Assembly: GCA_035296965.1 (NCBI GenBank)
Contig: DATGZX010000087.1
Coordinates: 1 to 64,000 of the forward strand
Direction of reading: 5' to 3'
DNA: 64,000 nucleotides
Source: DATGZX01 sp035296965
GTDB taxonomy: Bacteria; Planctomycetota; Planctomycetia; Gemmatales; Gemmataceae
Below are positions 1-10,000 of the stretch, piece by piece. Position numbers and translations under genes: made by a program. The notes beneath the pieces were generated by a model. The model saw nothing but the letters and a program-made list of their open reading frames with translations. It made no database searches and was not told where the DNA came from. Positions within the stretch are counted from its first letter, which is position 1; the number at the start of each line of letters is the position of its first letter.

Positions 1-144
1 TGCGAGAAGCGGGGCTCGACCAAAATTGTCCGTCCATTCCCTGGTTGAAAAACTACCAACTGGTATTCGCTTACCGGTAACTGCGCTCGCCCCCGGATTC
101 GCTAAAATGTTAATCATTTCCCCCCTGCGGAAATCGGCGATAAG

Positions 145-210
145 TGCCTATCCGAATAACGGGAACAGGACTCTAATGCACAGGTCCTGTCCCCGTTATT
201 CGGATAGGCA
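145..210. repeat. Long REP-like hairpin
   Basis: Two 27-bp arms (145-171 and 184-210) are reverse complements with one mismatch and a 12-nt loop. The arms carry the core CCGAATAACGGG. This could be a non-autonomous REP/MITE-type repeat or a strong RNA hairpin. No transposase is adjacent. Confidence 0.75.
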
Positions 211-234
211 ATAACATGAAGCAACACCTATTTT

Positions 235-260
235 CAAAAAGACTCCCGACCCCTTTTTGG
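235..260. repeat. REP-like element, second type
   Basis: A 26-bp imperfect inverted repeat with ends CCAAAAAG and CTTTTTGG around a GGGTCGGGAGTC core on the minus strand. It lies 25 bp from the longer hairpin at 145-210. Motifs of this shape are typical of REP sequences mobilised by IS200-like (RAYT) transposases; that link is inference, since no such gene is in the window. Confidence 0.5.
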
Positions 261-326
261 CTTCCACTGGACGCTTTTGCACGGCGCAGACACCATTTAT
301 GCGAGGCCCCCCGGACGCCTGCTTGG

Positions 327-1622
327 TTAGATGAGGAAATGGCAGGCGGCGAACAAAGCGGAGTAGAGGGTCAGGAGAACGGCACAAAACGCGAGAAAAC
401 TGGTCGCCAACGGAGGTGGACAGCGGCATAGCAGCTGCCCCAGGACCAGGTAGATCGGGAAGACAACCGCGACAAATCGGCCAGAGGACTGCATGCACAT
501 TTCATAGCCGCGCCCTGCATAGGTCATGAAGAGCAGGGCAGCGCCGAAACTCCACTCCCTGGGCGACAACCACCGCTTGTATGCCCCCACCATAATCAGG
601 ACGGCGGCGAGCCCAAAATAAACCGGATTCGCCGCAGTCAAGCTCAAGAAGGCACTCTTGTCGAGGGATTGGTTCTTCCAGTAGGCAGCACCTGATGATG
701 AAGAGAATACTGATCGAAAGGGCTCAAGCACTGCCAGGCAATACACCTTGTGAGTCCACGAAGGAGGAAGACGAAAGAACCAGCAAGACTGCGCCTTCGC
801 AAATGCGAGCGGCTCACCGAACTTGTACCAGGTGTACAGCATAAAACTCGCGATTCCCCAACAGGTCAGCGGCGCCAGGCAGACGAGCTTTTGAAGGCAG
901 TCGCGCACGCTGAGGGATCGGTGCCGAACGTGCAGAACGAATGGGCAAAGCAGACAGATGCCGGGAATCCGGCATGCCGTGGTAAATCCGATCAAGCCGG
1001 CAACGACGTATAGCGGCGCATTTCGCTCCATCAGATAGAACGTCAGGATCGTGCAGAAAAGGAACAACGACTCCGAGTAGACCATGCGGAAGAAAAACCC
1101 AGTGGGAAAGACCGCTGCGGCGAAGAGTACGAAGGCGATGAGACGCTCTGGAACGGGGTCAAACCGGAGCCGCACATAGGCACCAAGTGTCACGAGTGCA
1201 GCCAGGAAAGAGAGATGGGAAACGACTAGCAAAGCGAGCTTCGGTTGAAGCCCTGTCACCTTCGCGACAAGCCTGCCGAGGAGCGGGTATGCTGGGAAAA
1301 AGGCTACATCGCATCCCACTTGCGGCGCGAAATGATACCCGTCGCGCGCAATCGACGTGTACCATCCGCCATCCCAATTGGCGAAGCAGTCGGACAAACG
1401 AGGAGGCTTGGGCACGAACGTGGCTGAGGGAATGAGGCGGTGACCCAGGGTCATGCCAAGCACTATTATGAAAGTGGTCCAGCCATAGACGAGTGGCCCG
1501 GTCAGCAAGGAACGTGGAAGGAAATCGCTGAGGCGGCGCAGCTTATCCACCGAGCTGACTCGTGCCTCCCAGAGTCTGGGACGGCCCAGCGGATGGGCAT
1601 CTTGCTTGAGGTTGGCTAGCAT
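327..1622 (-). CDS. GT-C family membrane glycosyltransferase (PIG-V/mannosyltransferase-like)
   Basis: A 431-aa protein with about ten hydrophobic segments. The N-terminal non-cytoplasmic loop holds FANWDGGWYTSIARDGYHF, followed by FFPAYPLLGRL and VYSESLFLF. This arrangement (acidic residue in the first loop, polytopic body) is characteristic of GT-C glycosyltransferases of the PIG-V/ArnT type, which transfer sugars from lipid-linked donors on the outer side of the membrane. Substrate and acceptor cannot be told from sequence. It is transcribed alone and divergently from the FkbM methyltransferase, so the two may share a promoter region (1623-1843) and act on the same surface glycan. The first ATG gives the full-length protein; internal starts would remove the loop. 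Confidence 0.75.
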   Translation of the reverse strand: MLANLKQDAHPLGRPRLWEARVSSVDKLRRLSDFLPRSLLTGPLVYGWTTFIIVLGMTLGHRLIPSATFVPKPPRLSDCFANWDGGWYTSIARDGYHFAPQVGCDVAFFPAYPLLGRLVAKVTGLQPKLALLVVSHLSFLAALVTLGAYVRLRFDPVPERLIAFVLFAAAVFPTGFFFRMVYSESLFLFCTILTFYLMERNAPLYVVAGLIGFTTACRIPGICLLCPFVLHVRHRSLSVRDCLQKLVCLAPLTCWGIASFMLYTWYKFGEPLAFAKAQSCWFFRLPPSWTHKVYCLAVLEPFRSVFSSSSGAAYWKNQSLDKSAFLSLTAANPVYFGLAAVLIMVGAYKRWLSPREWSFGAALLFMTYAGRGYEMCMQSSGRFVAVVFPIYLVLGQLLCRCPPPLATSFLAFCAVLLTLYSALFAACHFLI

Positions 1623-1843
1623 CGGCCGGCTTATAATTCAACCATCTCATACTCGCAATAGGTCTTAATCACATCCAGCAGACTATCCAGCACCAGCAAC
1701 CAGCAGGGCCGGGCGGAGCTGGCATTGACTCTCCTGGCCTTGGCTGATAAAAGCTGCCAAATTCGTTTTCATGGAGGGGTCTCCGTCCGACCAGGTTCGT
1801 GCTTGACCGTCATGGTTGACGCCCTCCGAAAAGAGGGAGCAGG

Positions 1844-2704
1844 ATGCCTTTCATTTCTTATTCGCAGAATCGCGAAGACGTCGTACTGCACCGTGTCTTT
1901 TCGAACAAACCCCGGGGGTTTTACATTGACGTCGGAGCCAACGATCCGATGGATGCCTCGGTCACGAAGGGGCTCTACGAGCTCGGCTGGCAGGGCATTA
2001 ACATCGAGCCGGTTCAGTCTGTCTTCGAGCGCTTGCAGGCCGATCGGCCCCGCGATGTCAATCTCAACGTAGGCATTTCCAATTGCTCGAAAACCATATC
2101 GTTTTTTGAGTGCCCAAGCCCTACAACCCTCTCGACCTTCTCCGAGGTAGAGGCGGAGCACCGCGCCCGAACTCTCGGCCTCGTTTACCAGCGCCGCGAG
2201 GTTCCCGTCACCACCCTCGCTGATGTGTGTTCGCTGCACGTCGGAGGTGAGATTGATTTTCTATCCATCGACGCCGAAAATTTGGAGCGCGAAGTCATTG
2301 AAGGCAATGACTGGACGCGTTGGCGCCCGAAGGTACTCGTGATCGAGGATTCGATATTCGGTGAGACCGGACTTCAAAGCCACTACAGCTGGGAACCGCC
2401 CCTCATCGCTGCTGATTATCTGTTTGGTCTCTTTGACGGCATTAATCGCTTCTATGTTCGCCGGGAAGACGCAGACCTTCTGCCTCTACTCCGGATCCCC
2501 GCCAACGTTCAAGATAATTACGTGACTTATGAAACGGTCTGCCTGCGGCGCGAGTTGGAAGTAACCCGATCCTCTCACGACCGCCCGTCGATCCTAGCGC
2601 ACGAGCTTCAGAGAAAACTGGCTCATTACCCCCTCCTTTACGCAGCCACCAAGCAGATCGCACGCATTGCTTTCCCGAGATTGTGGAAATCCAATGCTGC
2701 GTGA
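1844..2704 (+). CDS. FkbM family SAM-dependent methyltransferase
   Basis: A 286-aa protein. The SAM-binding motif YIDVGAND is at residues 27-34, followed by GLYELGWQGINIEP (acidic residue binding the ribose) and the late strand IDFLSIDAENLEREVI. This is the FkbM-type class I methyltransferase pattern, usually O-methylating sugars or other small hydroxylated substrates. The C-terminal 90 residues are not obviously conserved. It is preceded by a purine-rich stretch (AAAGAGGGAGCAGG) just before ATG 1844. The gene points away from the GT-C glycosyltransferase at 327-1622, consistent with glycan decoration, though this is context inference. Confidence 0.85.
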   Translation: MPFISYSQNREDVVLHRVFSNKPRGFYIDVGANDPMDASVTKGLYELGWQGINIEPVQSVFERLQADRPRDVNLNVGISNCSKTISFFECPSPTTLSTFSEVEAEHRARTLGLVYQRREVPVTTLADVCSLHVGGEIDFLSIDAENLEREVIEGNDWTRWRPKVLVIEDSIFGETGLQSHYSWEPPLIAADYLFGLFDGINRFYVRREDADLLPLLRIPANVQDNYVTYETVCLRRELEVTRSSHDRPSILAHELQRKLAHYPLLYAATKQIARIAFPRLWKSNAA

Positions 2705-2814
2705 GCTTCCGAGCTTTTGACAACATCCGATAAATCGTGTCAGGTCTTTTTCCGCCTGCACGGATAAGCGGAAAATGGAACAGCATGAAGTGACACCCAT
2801 TTCGCACAATTACC

Positions 2815-3101
2815 CGAACAAGAAGGGCCTGCACTGGTGGACATCGAGAACCGCCACGTCGACAGGTAGCGGCCCTCCTCCGCCACCACCACGATCGTCA
2901 GACAGCCGTTGTATTCAACCCAACCAAACGCGATCGATTGCATCGAGAACTTCTTCCCCTCCGGCACGTGCGGAGCCGTGTATTGTCCGGCCAGGATGCT
3001 CCACCCCCCAGGCGCCCAAGCCCCGCCCCAACTGCGTACCAGACAGCAACAAGGAAAAGGGAGATCCCCAGGAAGGCTGTGAGTTCCATCGTTTTATCCA
3101 A
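2815..3101 (-). pseudogene. Decayed small membrane-anchored protein (tentative)
   Basis: No single frame is convincing, but three overlapping minus-strand frames read as one broken small protein. A start with a hydrophobic anchor (MELTAFLGISLFLVAVWYAV) is followed, in another frame, by GWSILAGQYTAPHVPEGKKF and MQSIAFGWVEYNGCLTIVVV, then EGRYLS. A third frame ends in CRPFLFG. The order and spacing resemble small proteins with a W..LA..Y...YN.CLT...GLYLS...F layout that I recall from planctomycetes. At least two frameshifts would be needed. It could instead be non-coding spacer. Confidence 0.3.
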
Positions 3102-3336
3102 TCAGAGGAGCGGCACGCGGAGCGTGTCGAAGCCCGTGCGAACGCTTGATCGTCACGCACTGTATCGCCCGCCGCTAGAGGTCACAACACCATGAATGTC
3201 CGCGGTGAATTGGTTGAGGGGAAAATAGCAACCGGAGCGCACGTCAAGGGCCTCGGCTTTCTTCACGGAAAACGTATTCCTCACAGATATCGCTCTAGGC
3301 GGCTGCTTTCATAGAATGATTCTGGAGGATTTACTG

Positions 3337-3621
3337 ATGGCTGTACGCATTATGTTGCCGAGCAAGGCCAGGGTGGGTGACACGATCCATTTTGCCTTTC
3401 CGAAGGCCCCGGGCAAAGTGGTTACGGGATTTGAAGTCACGATCAATGGCCAGAGAATGGCGGAGCCTGAAATATTGGCGAGCCGGGCACAATCCAAAGA
3501 AGCAACCATTTTCGTCTACAGAGTCACTGAACCTGGCACTTACCAGTTCAAGATTACGCCCATTGGCCAGGAAGGCGAAAGAGGGGAACCCAGGCTGAAT
3601 ACCCTGGAAGTCACGACGTGA
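3337..3621 (+). CDS. Small hypothetical protein, probable beta-sandwich
   Basis: A 94-aa protein I do not recognise as a named family. It starts at ATG 3337, chosen because GGAGG sits 8 nt upstream; an in-frame ATG at 3316 lacks this. The sequence alternates short hydrophobic and polar strands (VGDTIHFAF, VVTGFEVTING, TYQFKITPIG), which suggests an Ig/fibronectin-like beta-sandwich. No signal peptide or membrane segment is seen, and no operon partner. Function unknown. Confidence 0.6.
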   Translation: MAVRIMLPSKARVGDTIHFAFPKAPGKVVTGFEVTINGQRMAEPEILASRAQSKEATIFVYRVTEPGTYQFKITPIGQEGERGEPRLNTLEVTT

Positions 3622-3944
3622 TACGTAGCCCTCGCCAGGAAAAACCCGAACTCGACAGCCGGGCCTCGCCGGCCTTGCTTTCAGTGTCGCACCCTCTGTG
3701 AATGAGTTCAGCGGACGTGACCAGAGGCGGGAAAGTGGCCGAGAGCACTACTGTTCGATGCCATGGTTGCTTTGCGGGCTCGGATTGGTCCCGCGGTGGT
3801 TCACGTTTAGAAAAGCAGCCTGAATTACCGCTTAAATACACAGAGCCAGGTCTCCCGCCTCGGTGGTAGGCAAGGCGTAGAAGCGACGGATATAAGCCGC
3901 TTGGCGACCTTCCTTGAAAAGAGAGAATTGGTGTGGAAGCCGCC
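3622..3944. other. Intergenic stretch without a recognised gene
   Basis: About 320 bp between the beta-sandwich protein and a mini-gene at 3945. No convincing reading frame, tRNA, terminator hairpin or repeat was seen. Confidence 0.5.
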
Positions 3945-4028
3945 TCAGCGTTTCAAGCGGCGGATAACGTAGCGGATAATATAGGCCAAAAGCAGTAAAG
4001 GAGGCAGAACCAGCAGCAAGAGTGCCAT
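3945..4028 (-). CDS. Possible 27-aa single-pass membrane peptide
   Basis: A very short frame starting at ATG 4028. It encodes a run of leucines (MALLLLVLPPLLLLAY) followed by a basic tail (IIRYVIRRLKR), which is the layout of a small inner-membrane peptide. It lies 68 bp downstream of the AT-ACP-thioesterase gene on the same strand, so it could be its last cistron. GGGGAGG lies upstream but about 15 nt from the ATG, longer than ideal. Coding status rests only on amino-acid composition and position. Confidence 0.3.
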   Translation of the reverse strand: MALLLLVLPPLLLLAYIIRYVIRRLKR

Positions 4029-4096
4029 GCTGCCATCGAACCGCCTCCCCATGCTACGAGTATCTGTAGCGGAGTTCCCGCTACGCCTACACCTCT

Positions 4097-6709
4097 TCAC
4101 CGGCCTTCGGTGTGATATTTGGATAGTCGCCGTCGCAAGTCTTCGGCAAGTGGGCGAACGAATGGCTCTTGAACGATATTAACATGGGTTCCTCGCACTG
4201 TGACCACGTCGACTTGAGATGTCACCTTTGACCAGGCTCGGTCCAGTTCGAACAGGTGGTAAAGCGGCTGAGTCCTTGCCTTGTAAAGGAGCACTTCACC
4301 GTCATACGGCTTGGGTACATAGGCAACCAAGGCGTCGTACACGGCCTTCATGAACGCAACTTGGTTTGGAGAGTAAAAGGACACGTCCATAAAGCCAGCC
4401 ACCTCTTCACTCGCTTTCTTGTTGCCGGTTAGGGATTGTGTCGCAATCCTCGACAGCGATGCCAATTTGTCCCACACGCGGCGAGCAAACACCCGAAACG
4501 AGAATTCCACCATAAGATCGTCGGCAATCCAGTGCGGGAGATTGCAGAGCAGTTTCCCATAATAGACGGGGTTCCACAAACTCGTGCCAGCCCCCGTGTT
4601 GAACAGTGCGCCCTCAAGCGCTATCAACAATTCCACATTTCGCCCGCTCTTTTTGAGTTGCTGTGCCATTTCCAGCGCGATCGTCGAGCCGGCCGACCAG
4701 CCACCGAGCAGCAATGCGCCTGTGGGTTGAAACGCAGTCAGTGCGTCCACATAGTGCTGTGCCATAGACTCGATTGACCAAGCGAATTCCGCGGTGTGGG
4801 ACTCCGGCGGGGCCTGGATGCCGTAGAAACGCTGCTCTGGTCCGAGAATGCGGGCGAGATGCCGAAAGCTAGCGACCTCGCCACCGAGCGAATGCACACA
4901 GTAAAAGGGTGGACCGTTGCCGCATTCATTAAACGGCACAATAACACTAAACTCCTTGCGCTTGGGCTCGGCTGTCCCTCGCAAGATTGCCCCTAGACTT
5001 TCGACCGTGGGTGACCGGAAAAAATCGTACAGCGGGATGGTTTTTTTGAACTTCTTCTCAATACGGGTCAGGAGCCTTACCGCCAACAAGGAGTGGCCTC
5101 CCAACTCGAAGAAATGATCACGCGGACCAACCTCACTTACGCCAAGACATTCACAAAACAACTCCTTTAAACCCTGTTCTATCTGGTCACGCCCTGACGC
5201 GGCGACGTGGTTTGGCAGCCCACCTGCAGACGCGCCCGTCAGCATGGTTCGTGAGTTCAGAGGCGCAGCTGGCCTCGACTCGCAACGGTCTTCCCCGGAA
5301 GAGATCGGCGTCTGCGCCGCAGTCGATGTCTCGGCTTCGATCCAACGCCGCTGCCGCTCAAACAGGTAAGTTGGCAGGGGCACACGGCGCCTTCGCTGGC
5401 CGTTATAAAGACCGGTGATGTCCAGGTTGCAACCAAGCGTCCACAGATGCCCACAGGTCCGTAGGAGCACCTCAAGGTCATGGGTTCCCTCGCCGGCCCG
5501 GCCGAGCGATTGCAGCACCGCAGCCGGCTTGGCAGGCTGCTGGCGTGCCAACCCACTGAGGATCCCGCCCGGGCCCACTTCGAGGAGGACTTGGTCAGTG
5601 TTAGCCAGGAGCGCAGAAAGGCAATCCGAGAAGCGGACCGTATTTCGGAGATGGCGAACCCAGTAGTCCGGATCGGTTGCTTCCTCGGGCCAAATCCAAG
5701 TACCACTCACATTCGAGAGGTAGGGAATTGTGGGAGGGCGCAGCGATACGTGCCCAACCCGCTCGGCGTAGGAAGTCAGGATTCCATCCATCAGCGGCGA
5801 ATGGAACGCATGGGAAGTTGGCAGCCGCTGGCATTGCACCCCACGGCTCGCAAGCACTGCTTCTAACTTACTCACATCGCCGTCCGTGCCGGCTACGACC
5901 GATTGTAAAGGACCATTAACGACAGCCAACGCGAGCCCAGGACGTGCTTCCGACCGCGCCACCAGATCCGCGACTTCCGCCGACGGCAAAGGCACTGCCA
6001 GCATGGCGCCCCGAGGGGCCTGTTGCATGACGCTGCCGCTGTCCGCCACAAGGGTGACGGCGTCCTGCAATGAGAAAACACCAGCCAAGCATGCCGCCAC
6101 ATACTCGCCAACGCTGTGGCCCAGCATCGCAGCGGGATGAACGCCCCAACTAATCCACAGTTTGGCGAGAGCATAGTCAATTAGGAACAGTGCCGGCTGA
6201 GCGATGGCAACCTGGTTCATTTGCTGGCATGCGTGCTCGGGAGGGGCTGAGCTGAAGATTGCCTCGCGGAGATCCACGCCCCGGCTTTGATTCAAAATCT
6301 CGGCACAGCGATCAATCTCTTCACGGAATAACCGTTCCGAGTCGTAGAGGCCGCGACCCATATTTACGTACTGGGCGCCTTGTCCCGGAAAGAGAAATGC
6401 GACTGGTCTTTCAGCAACGGGCTCCGAGGACGTGATCACACCCTGCCTCGAGGCACAGGCTGCGATGGCTTCCTCGCAGTTGCGGCACACCCATGCACGC
6501 CTGTGCGGGAACGCTTTGCAGTCCGCATGCAGCGTGAAGGCAACGTCCGCTAAATCGAACTCCGGGTTATCTCTGAGGTGAGTCACCAGATTGTCAGTTG
6601 CCGTTTCAAGCGCGGAGGGAGTTGGGGCTGACAGCAAGAGCAGTTGCCAAGGACGTGAATCACCCGAGCGGCCGCGCGCCGACCCTGTTAACAGATGCTC
6701 AAATGTCAA
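4097..6709 (-). CDS. Polyketide synthase fragment: acyltransferase-ACP-thioesterase, no ketosynthase
   Basis: An 870-aa type I PKS protein. A KS-to-AT linker-like segment (RPWQLLLLSAPTPSALE, about residue 20) leads into the acyltransferase: FPGQGAQYVNMG at 108-118, nucleophile in GHSVGEY (S199), and specificity motif HAFH at 300-303, which predicts malonyl-CoA. The acyl carrier domain has DHFFELGGHSLLAV with phosphopantetheine site S540. A C-terminal thioesterase follows with GGWSAGS (S672) and a late GTHVNIV carrying the expected His. All active residues are present. The ketosynthase that normally precedes the linker is absent, and the upstream 340 bp contain no trace of it. The protein either works with a KS encoded elsewhere or is the tail of a rearranged cluster. 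The product is unknown. Confidence 0.85.
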   Translation of the reverse strand: MTFEHLLTGSARGRSGDSRPWQLLLLSAPTPSALETATDNLVTHLRDNPEFDLADVAFTLHADCKAFPHRRAWVCRNCEEAIAACASRQGVITSSEPVAERPVAFLFPGQGAQYVNMGRGLYDSERLFREEIDRCAEILNQSRGVDLREAIFSSAPPEHACQQMNQVAIAQPALFLIDYALAKLWISWGVHPAAMLGHSVGEYVAACLAGVFSLQDAVTLVADSGSVMQQAPRGAMLAVPLPSAEVADLVARSEARPGLALAVVNGPLQSVVAGTDGDVSKLEAVLASRGVQCQRLPTSHAFHSPLMDGILTSYAERVGHVSLRPPTIPYLSNVSGTWIWPEEATDPDYWVRHLRNTVRFSDCLSALLANTDQVLLEVGPGGILSGLARQQPAKPAAVLQSLGRAGEGTHDLEVLLRTCGHLWTLGCNLDITGLYNGQRRRRVPLPTYLFERQRRWIEAETSTAAQTPISSGEDRCESRPAAPLNSRTMLTGASAGGLPNHVAASGRDQIEQGLKELFCECLGVSEVGPRDHFFELGGHSLLAVRLLTRIEKKFKKTIPLYDFFRSPTVESLGAILRGTAEPKRKEFSVIVPFNECGNGPPFYCVHSLGGEVASFRHLARILGPEQRFYGIQAPPESHTAEFAWSIESMAQHYVDALTAFQPTGALLLGGWSAGSTIALEMAQQLKKSGRNVELLIALEGALFNTGAGTSLWNPVYYGKLLCNLPHWIADDLMVEFSFRVFARRVWDKLASLSRIATQSLTGNKKASEEVAGFMDVSFYSPNQVAFMKAVYDALVAYVPKPYDGEVLLYKARTQPLYHLFELDRAWSKVTSQVDVVTVRGTHVNIVQEPFVRPLAEDLRRRLSKYHTEGR

Positions 6710-7052
6710 CTTTCGACTTTACTCCCAGCGTAATCATCAGCTGCTGCCCGATCTGAGCGAGAATTCCTAATAAACATAGCTCAATTCACGGGCAAGGCTG
6801 GCTGGGGCGTTGACCTTCTTCACCCTGAGGGAGTTTTTGGAAAGTCGTACTGTCGTTCCCTGCCTTAGCCCAGCTTTCGGTGGAAGGCGTTAGTATACTA
6901 GGTCTGCCTTTACGCGGGGAATCGACCGACGACAGGCAATCCGTGCGAGGCCGCTTCGCATCCAGCCGCACCTGCCTGGACTTTCTTGTTGGTCAAACTG
7001 CCATTTCGCTGCACTATAGGATGGTGAGCACGATCCAGAGGGACATCCTCGA
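6710..7052. other. Divergent intergenic region
   Basis: About 340 bp between the leftward PKS fragment and the rightward sigma/WD40 gene. It should hold both promoters. No clear hairpin, repeat or additional gene was seen. Confidence 0.5.
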
Positions 7053-10000
7053 ATGAAGACCACAGCGCTCGGCCACGTCTTGGAACACCTGCGGCACTTG
7101 GCCAAGGCCGATGCGGCGCGCGACATTAGCGATGCCGAATTGCTCGAGCGTTTTCAGAGCCAAGCGGAAGAAGCCGCGTTTGCCATCCTGGTCCATCGAC
7201 ACGGACCGATGGTGTTCAACTTATGCAGGCGCCTCCTGGGTAACGTGCATGAGGCTGAGGATGCCTTCCAAGCCACGTTCCTGGTGCTGGCACGGAAAGC
7301 AAGGCAGATCCGCAAACCGCCATCGCTGGGCAGTTGGCTGTACGGTGTGGCCTATCGGATCGCGCGGAGGGCTCGCATCGGAGCGGCGCAGCGTCGGCGA
7401 CAGGAGCAGCAAGTGGCCAGGACGATTGGGCAACCTTACGCGGAGCCTTCGTGTCAGGAGCTTCGAGCAGTCCTCGACGAGGAGTTGCAGCGGTTGCCCA
7501 TCCAATATCGAGCTCCGGTGGTTTTGTGTTACTTGGAGGGCAAAACGCACTTCCAAGCCGGACAGGAGTTGGACTGGCCAAAGAGTTCCGTCACCGCCCG
7601 GTTGGAGCGTGCCCGCAAGATCCTGCAACGGCGCCTGACTCGGCGCGGTTTTGGGCTAGGTGCCGGACTCTTGGCCCTAGGGACAAGCGAGAACATGTCG
7701 TCCGCCGCCGTGCCGGCCAGGCTAATCTTGGCCAGCGTGCGTCTGGCGGTGCAAGCGGCCGCTGGCCGCGCTGCCGCGACAGCGCCGGCGGTGGTCCTCG
7801 CGAACGGCCTCCTGAAGGGGGCGGCCTTGGCCAAGCTAGCGGTACTTGCAGCATTGATCGCGGGAGCTGGGCTCATTGTGGCTGGTGCAGGAGCCCTGGC
7901 TCGTTCGCAAGAGGGAGTACAGGAGAGCCCTGTTGTGTTGGAAGGGCGCTGGCAGGAGAGGCCCACGGCCACCCCGAACACGCCTCCGCGCACCGATTCC
8001 TACGGTGACCCGCTGCCGGCCGGCGCCTTGTTTCGTCTGGGGACCACACGTTTCCGACATAGCGGCACCTCCCTGACGTTCCTGTCGGACGACAAAATCC
8101 TGGTTTCAGGTGGTCGGGGTAAATCAGCCATTCGCTTTTGGGATGTGGACACCGGCAAGCGCCTCCGCCAACTCGAACTCGATGCCAAGGGAATCAACTC
8201 CTTCGCTATTTCCCCGGACGGAAAATTCCTGGCAGCGGCGGGGTCGAGTGGCGCGCTCCACCTGTGGGATATCGCTGCGGGCCAGGAAATCCGCACGCTG
8301 GAGGGGCAAGCGCCCAAGACTCTGTGTGTCGCGTTCTCTCCGAACGGCCGCCTGATTGCCTCGGGCGGATTTGCGGACCACGAGGTTCATCTGTGGGATG
8401 CGGCCACGGGGACTCGGGTGCAACGGTGCCAGGGGCATCAGGACCACATCTTTGCGGTCGCGTTCGCACCCGACGGCAAGGTGCTTGCATCGGCCGGCGC
8501 CGACAGCACCTTTCGCCTTTGGAGCACGGAGACCGGCACGGAGCTACACAAGTTACCAGCGCCTCCGAATCAGATGCTCCACGTGGCGTTCACTGGCGAT
8601 GGCCGACTGGCTACCGGCGGCTGGCAGGAGAAGACCATCCATCTTTGGAATCCCGCGACCGGTAAGGAACTCCAACAGATCGCTCAAAACGAGCACGGCA
8701 TCCTATCGCTCGCCTTCTCTCCCGACGGCATTACCGTCGCCACCGGGAGCAATTCGCCGCAGGACGGAACGATTCGGCTCTGGGACCTGGCCACGGGCCG
8801 GGAGCTGCGCCGCATTACGGCCCTTCCCACGGGCATCCTCGGGCTCGCCTATTCGCGGGATGGCAAGATAATCGCCTCCAGCGATGGGGTTATCCGCTTG
8901 TGGGACTCTACCACCGGGAAGGAACTGCGGCCTTTTCCCGAGCATTACGGGTGTATCGAAACGATCGCTGTCAGCCCCAACGGCAAGGTCCTGGCCACGG
9001 GAAGCAAGGACGGCACTGTCCGCCTTTGGGATGCGGCCAGGGGGGCACCGCTTCGGGAAATCGTGGCCCATGCGGGCGGTGTCACGAGCGTAGCGTTTTC
9101 GCCGGACGGCGCCACCCTGGCATCGGGCGGCGCGGATGGCGTCGTCCGTCTCTGGGACGTGACGACGGCTCGGCAACTCCGCACCATCGAAGGTCAGCGC
9201 TATTACAACGCCGTCGCGTTCGCACCCGATGGTCGAACGCTGGCCACTGGCGGTTCCCAAGTTGGCGGCCCTCAAAAGGTGAAGCTGTGGGATGTGGCCA
9301 CGGGGGCGGAGGTGCGTCCGTTAACCGAGCCGACGGGTGATGTGTACCATCTGGCGTTCGCGCCCGACGGCCGAAGCCTGGCCGTGGTAGGTGCGGACCA
9401 GCGCCAGGGGAAAGTTTCCTTGTGGGATGTCGCAACCGGAAAAAACCTGCGGACCTGGAGCGCGCCGCAGATGATGGTCCTGAGCGTTGCTTTTGCGCCG
9501 GATGGCAAATTCCTGGCGACTGGTGGATTCGGAACATCCATGGAGTTTTGGGACCTGGCCACCGGCAAGCTTCGCCACCAATTTCCCGTCCCCTCCACGG
9601 TCGCCAAGACCGCCGTCGATTCTCTGGCCTTTACCCCCGATGGCAAGAGGTTCGCGACCGGAAACTTCGACCAGATTGTGCGTCTGTGGGAGGTTGCCAC
9701 CGGACAGGAGTGCGCTCACTTTGCCGGCCATGAGCCGGCATCGCAAAACGTGATGGCCGTGGCCTTCTCGCCCAATGGGAAGGTCCTGTACTCGGCCGGC
9801 GGCGACACGACCGCCCTGGCCTGGGATGTCGCCGGCCCTGGGGAGACCGGTCAGGCGCGTCGCCTATACCTTGACGAAGCGAAGCTGCGCACGTTATGGC
9901 AGGAATTGGCACAAACGGACGCCGGCAAGGCCTACCAGGCTGTCTGTGCGTTGAGCGCCGCGCCCGCTGACAGTGCGGCCTTCTTGCGGGCACAATTAAA

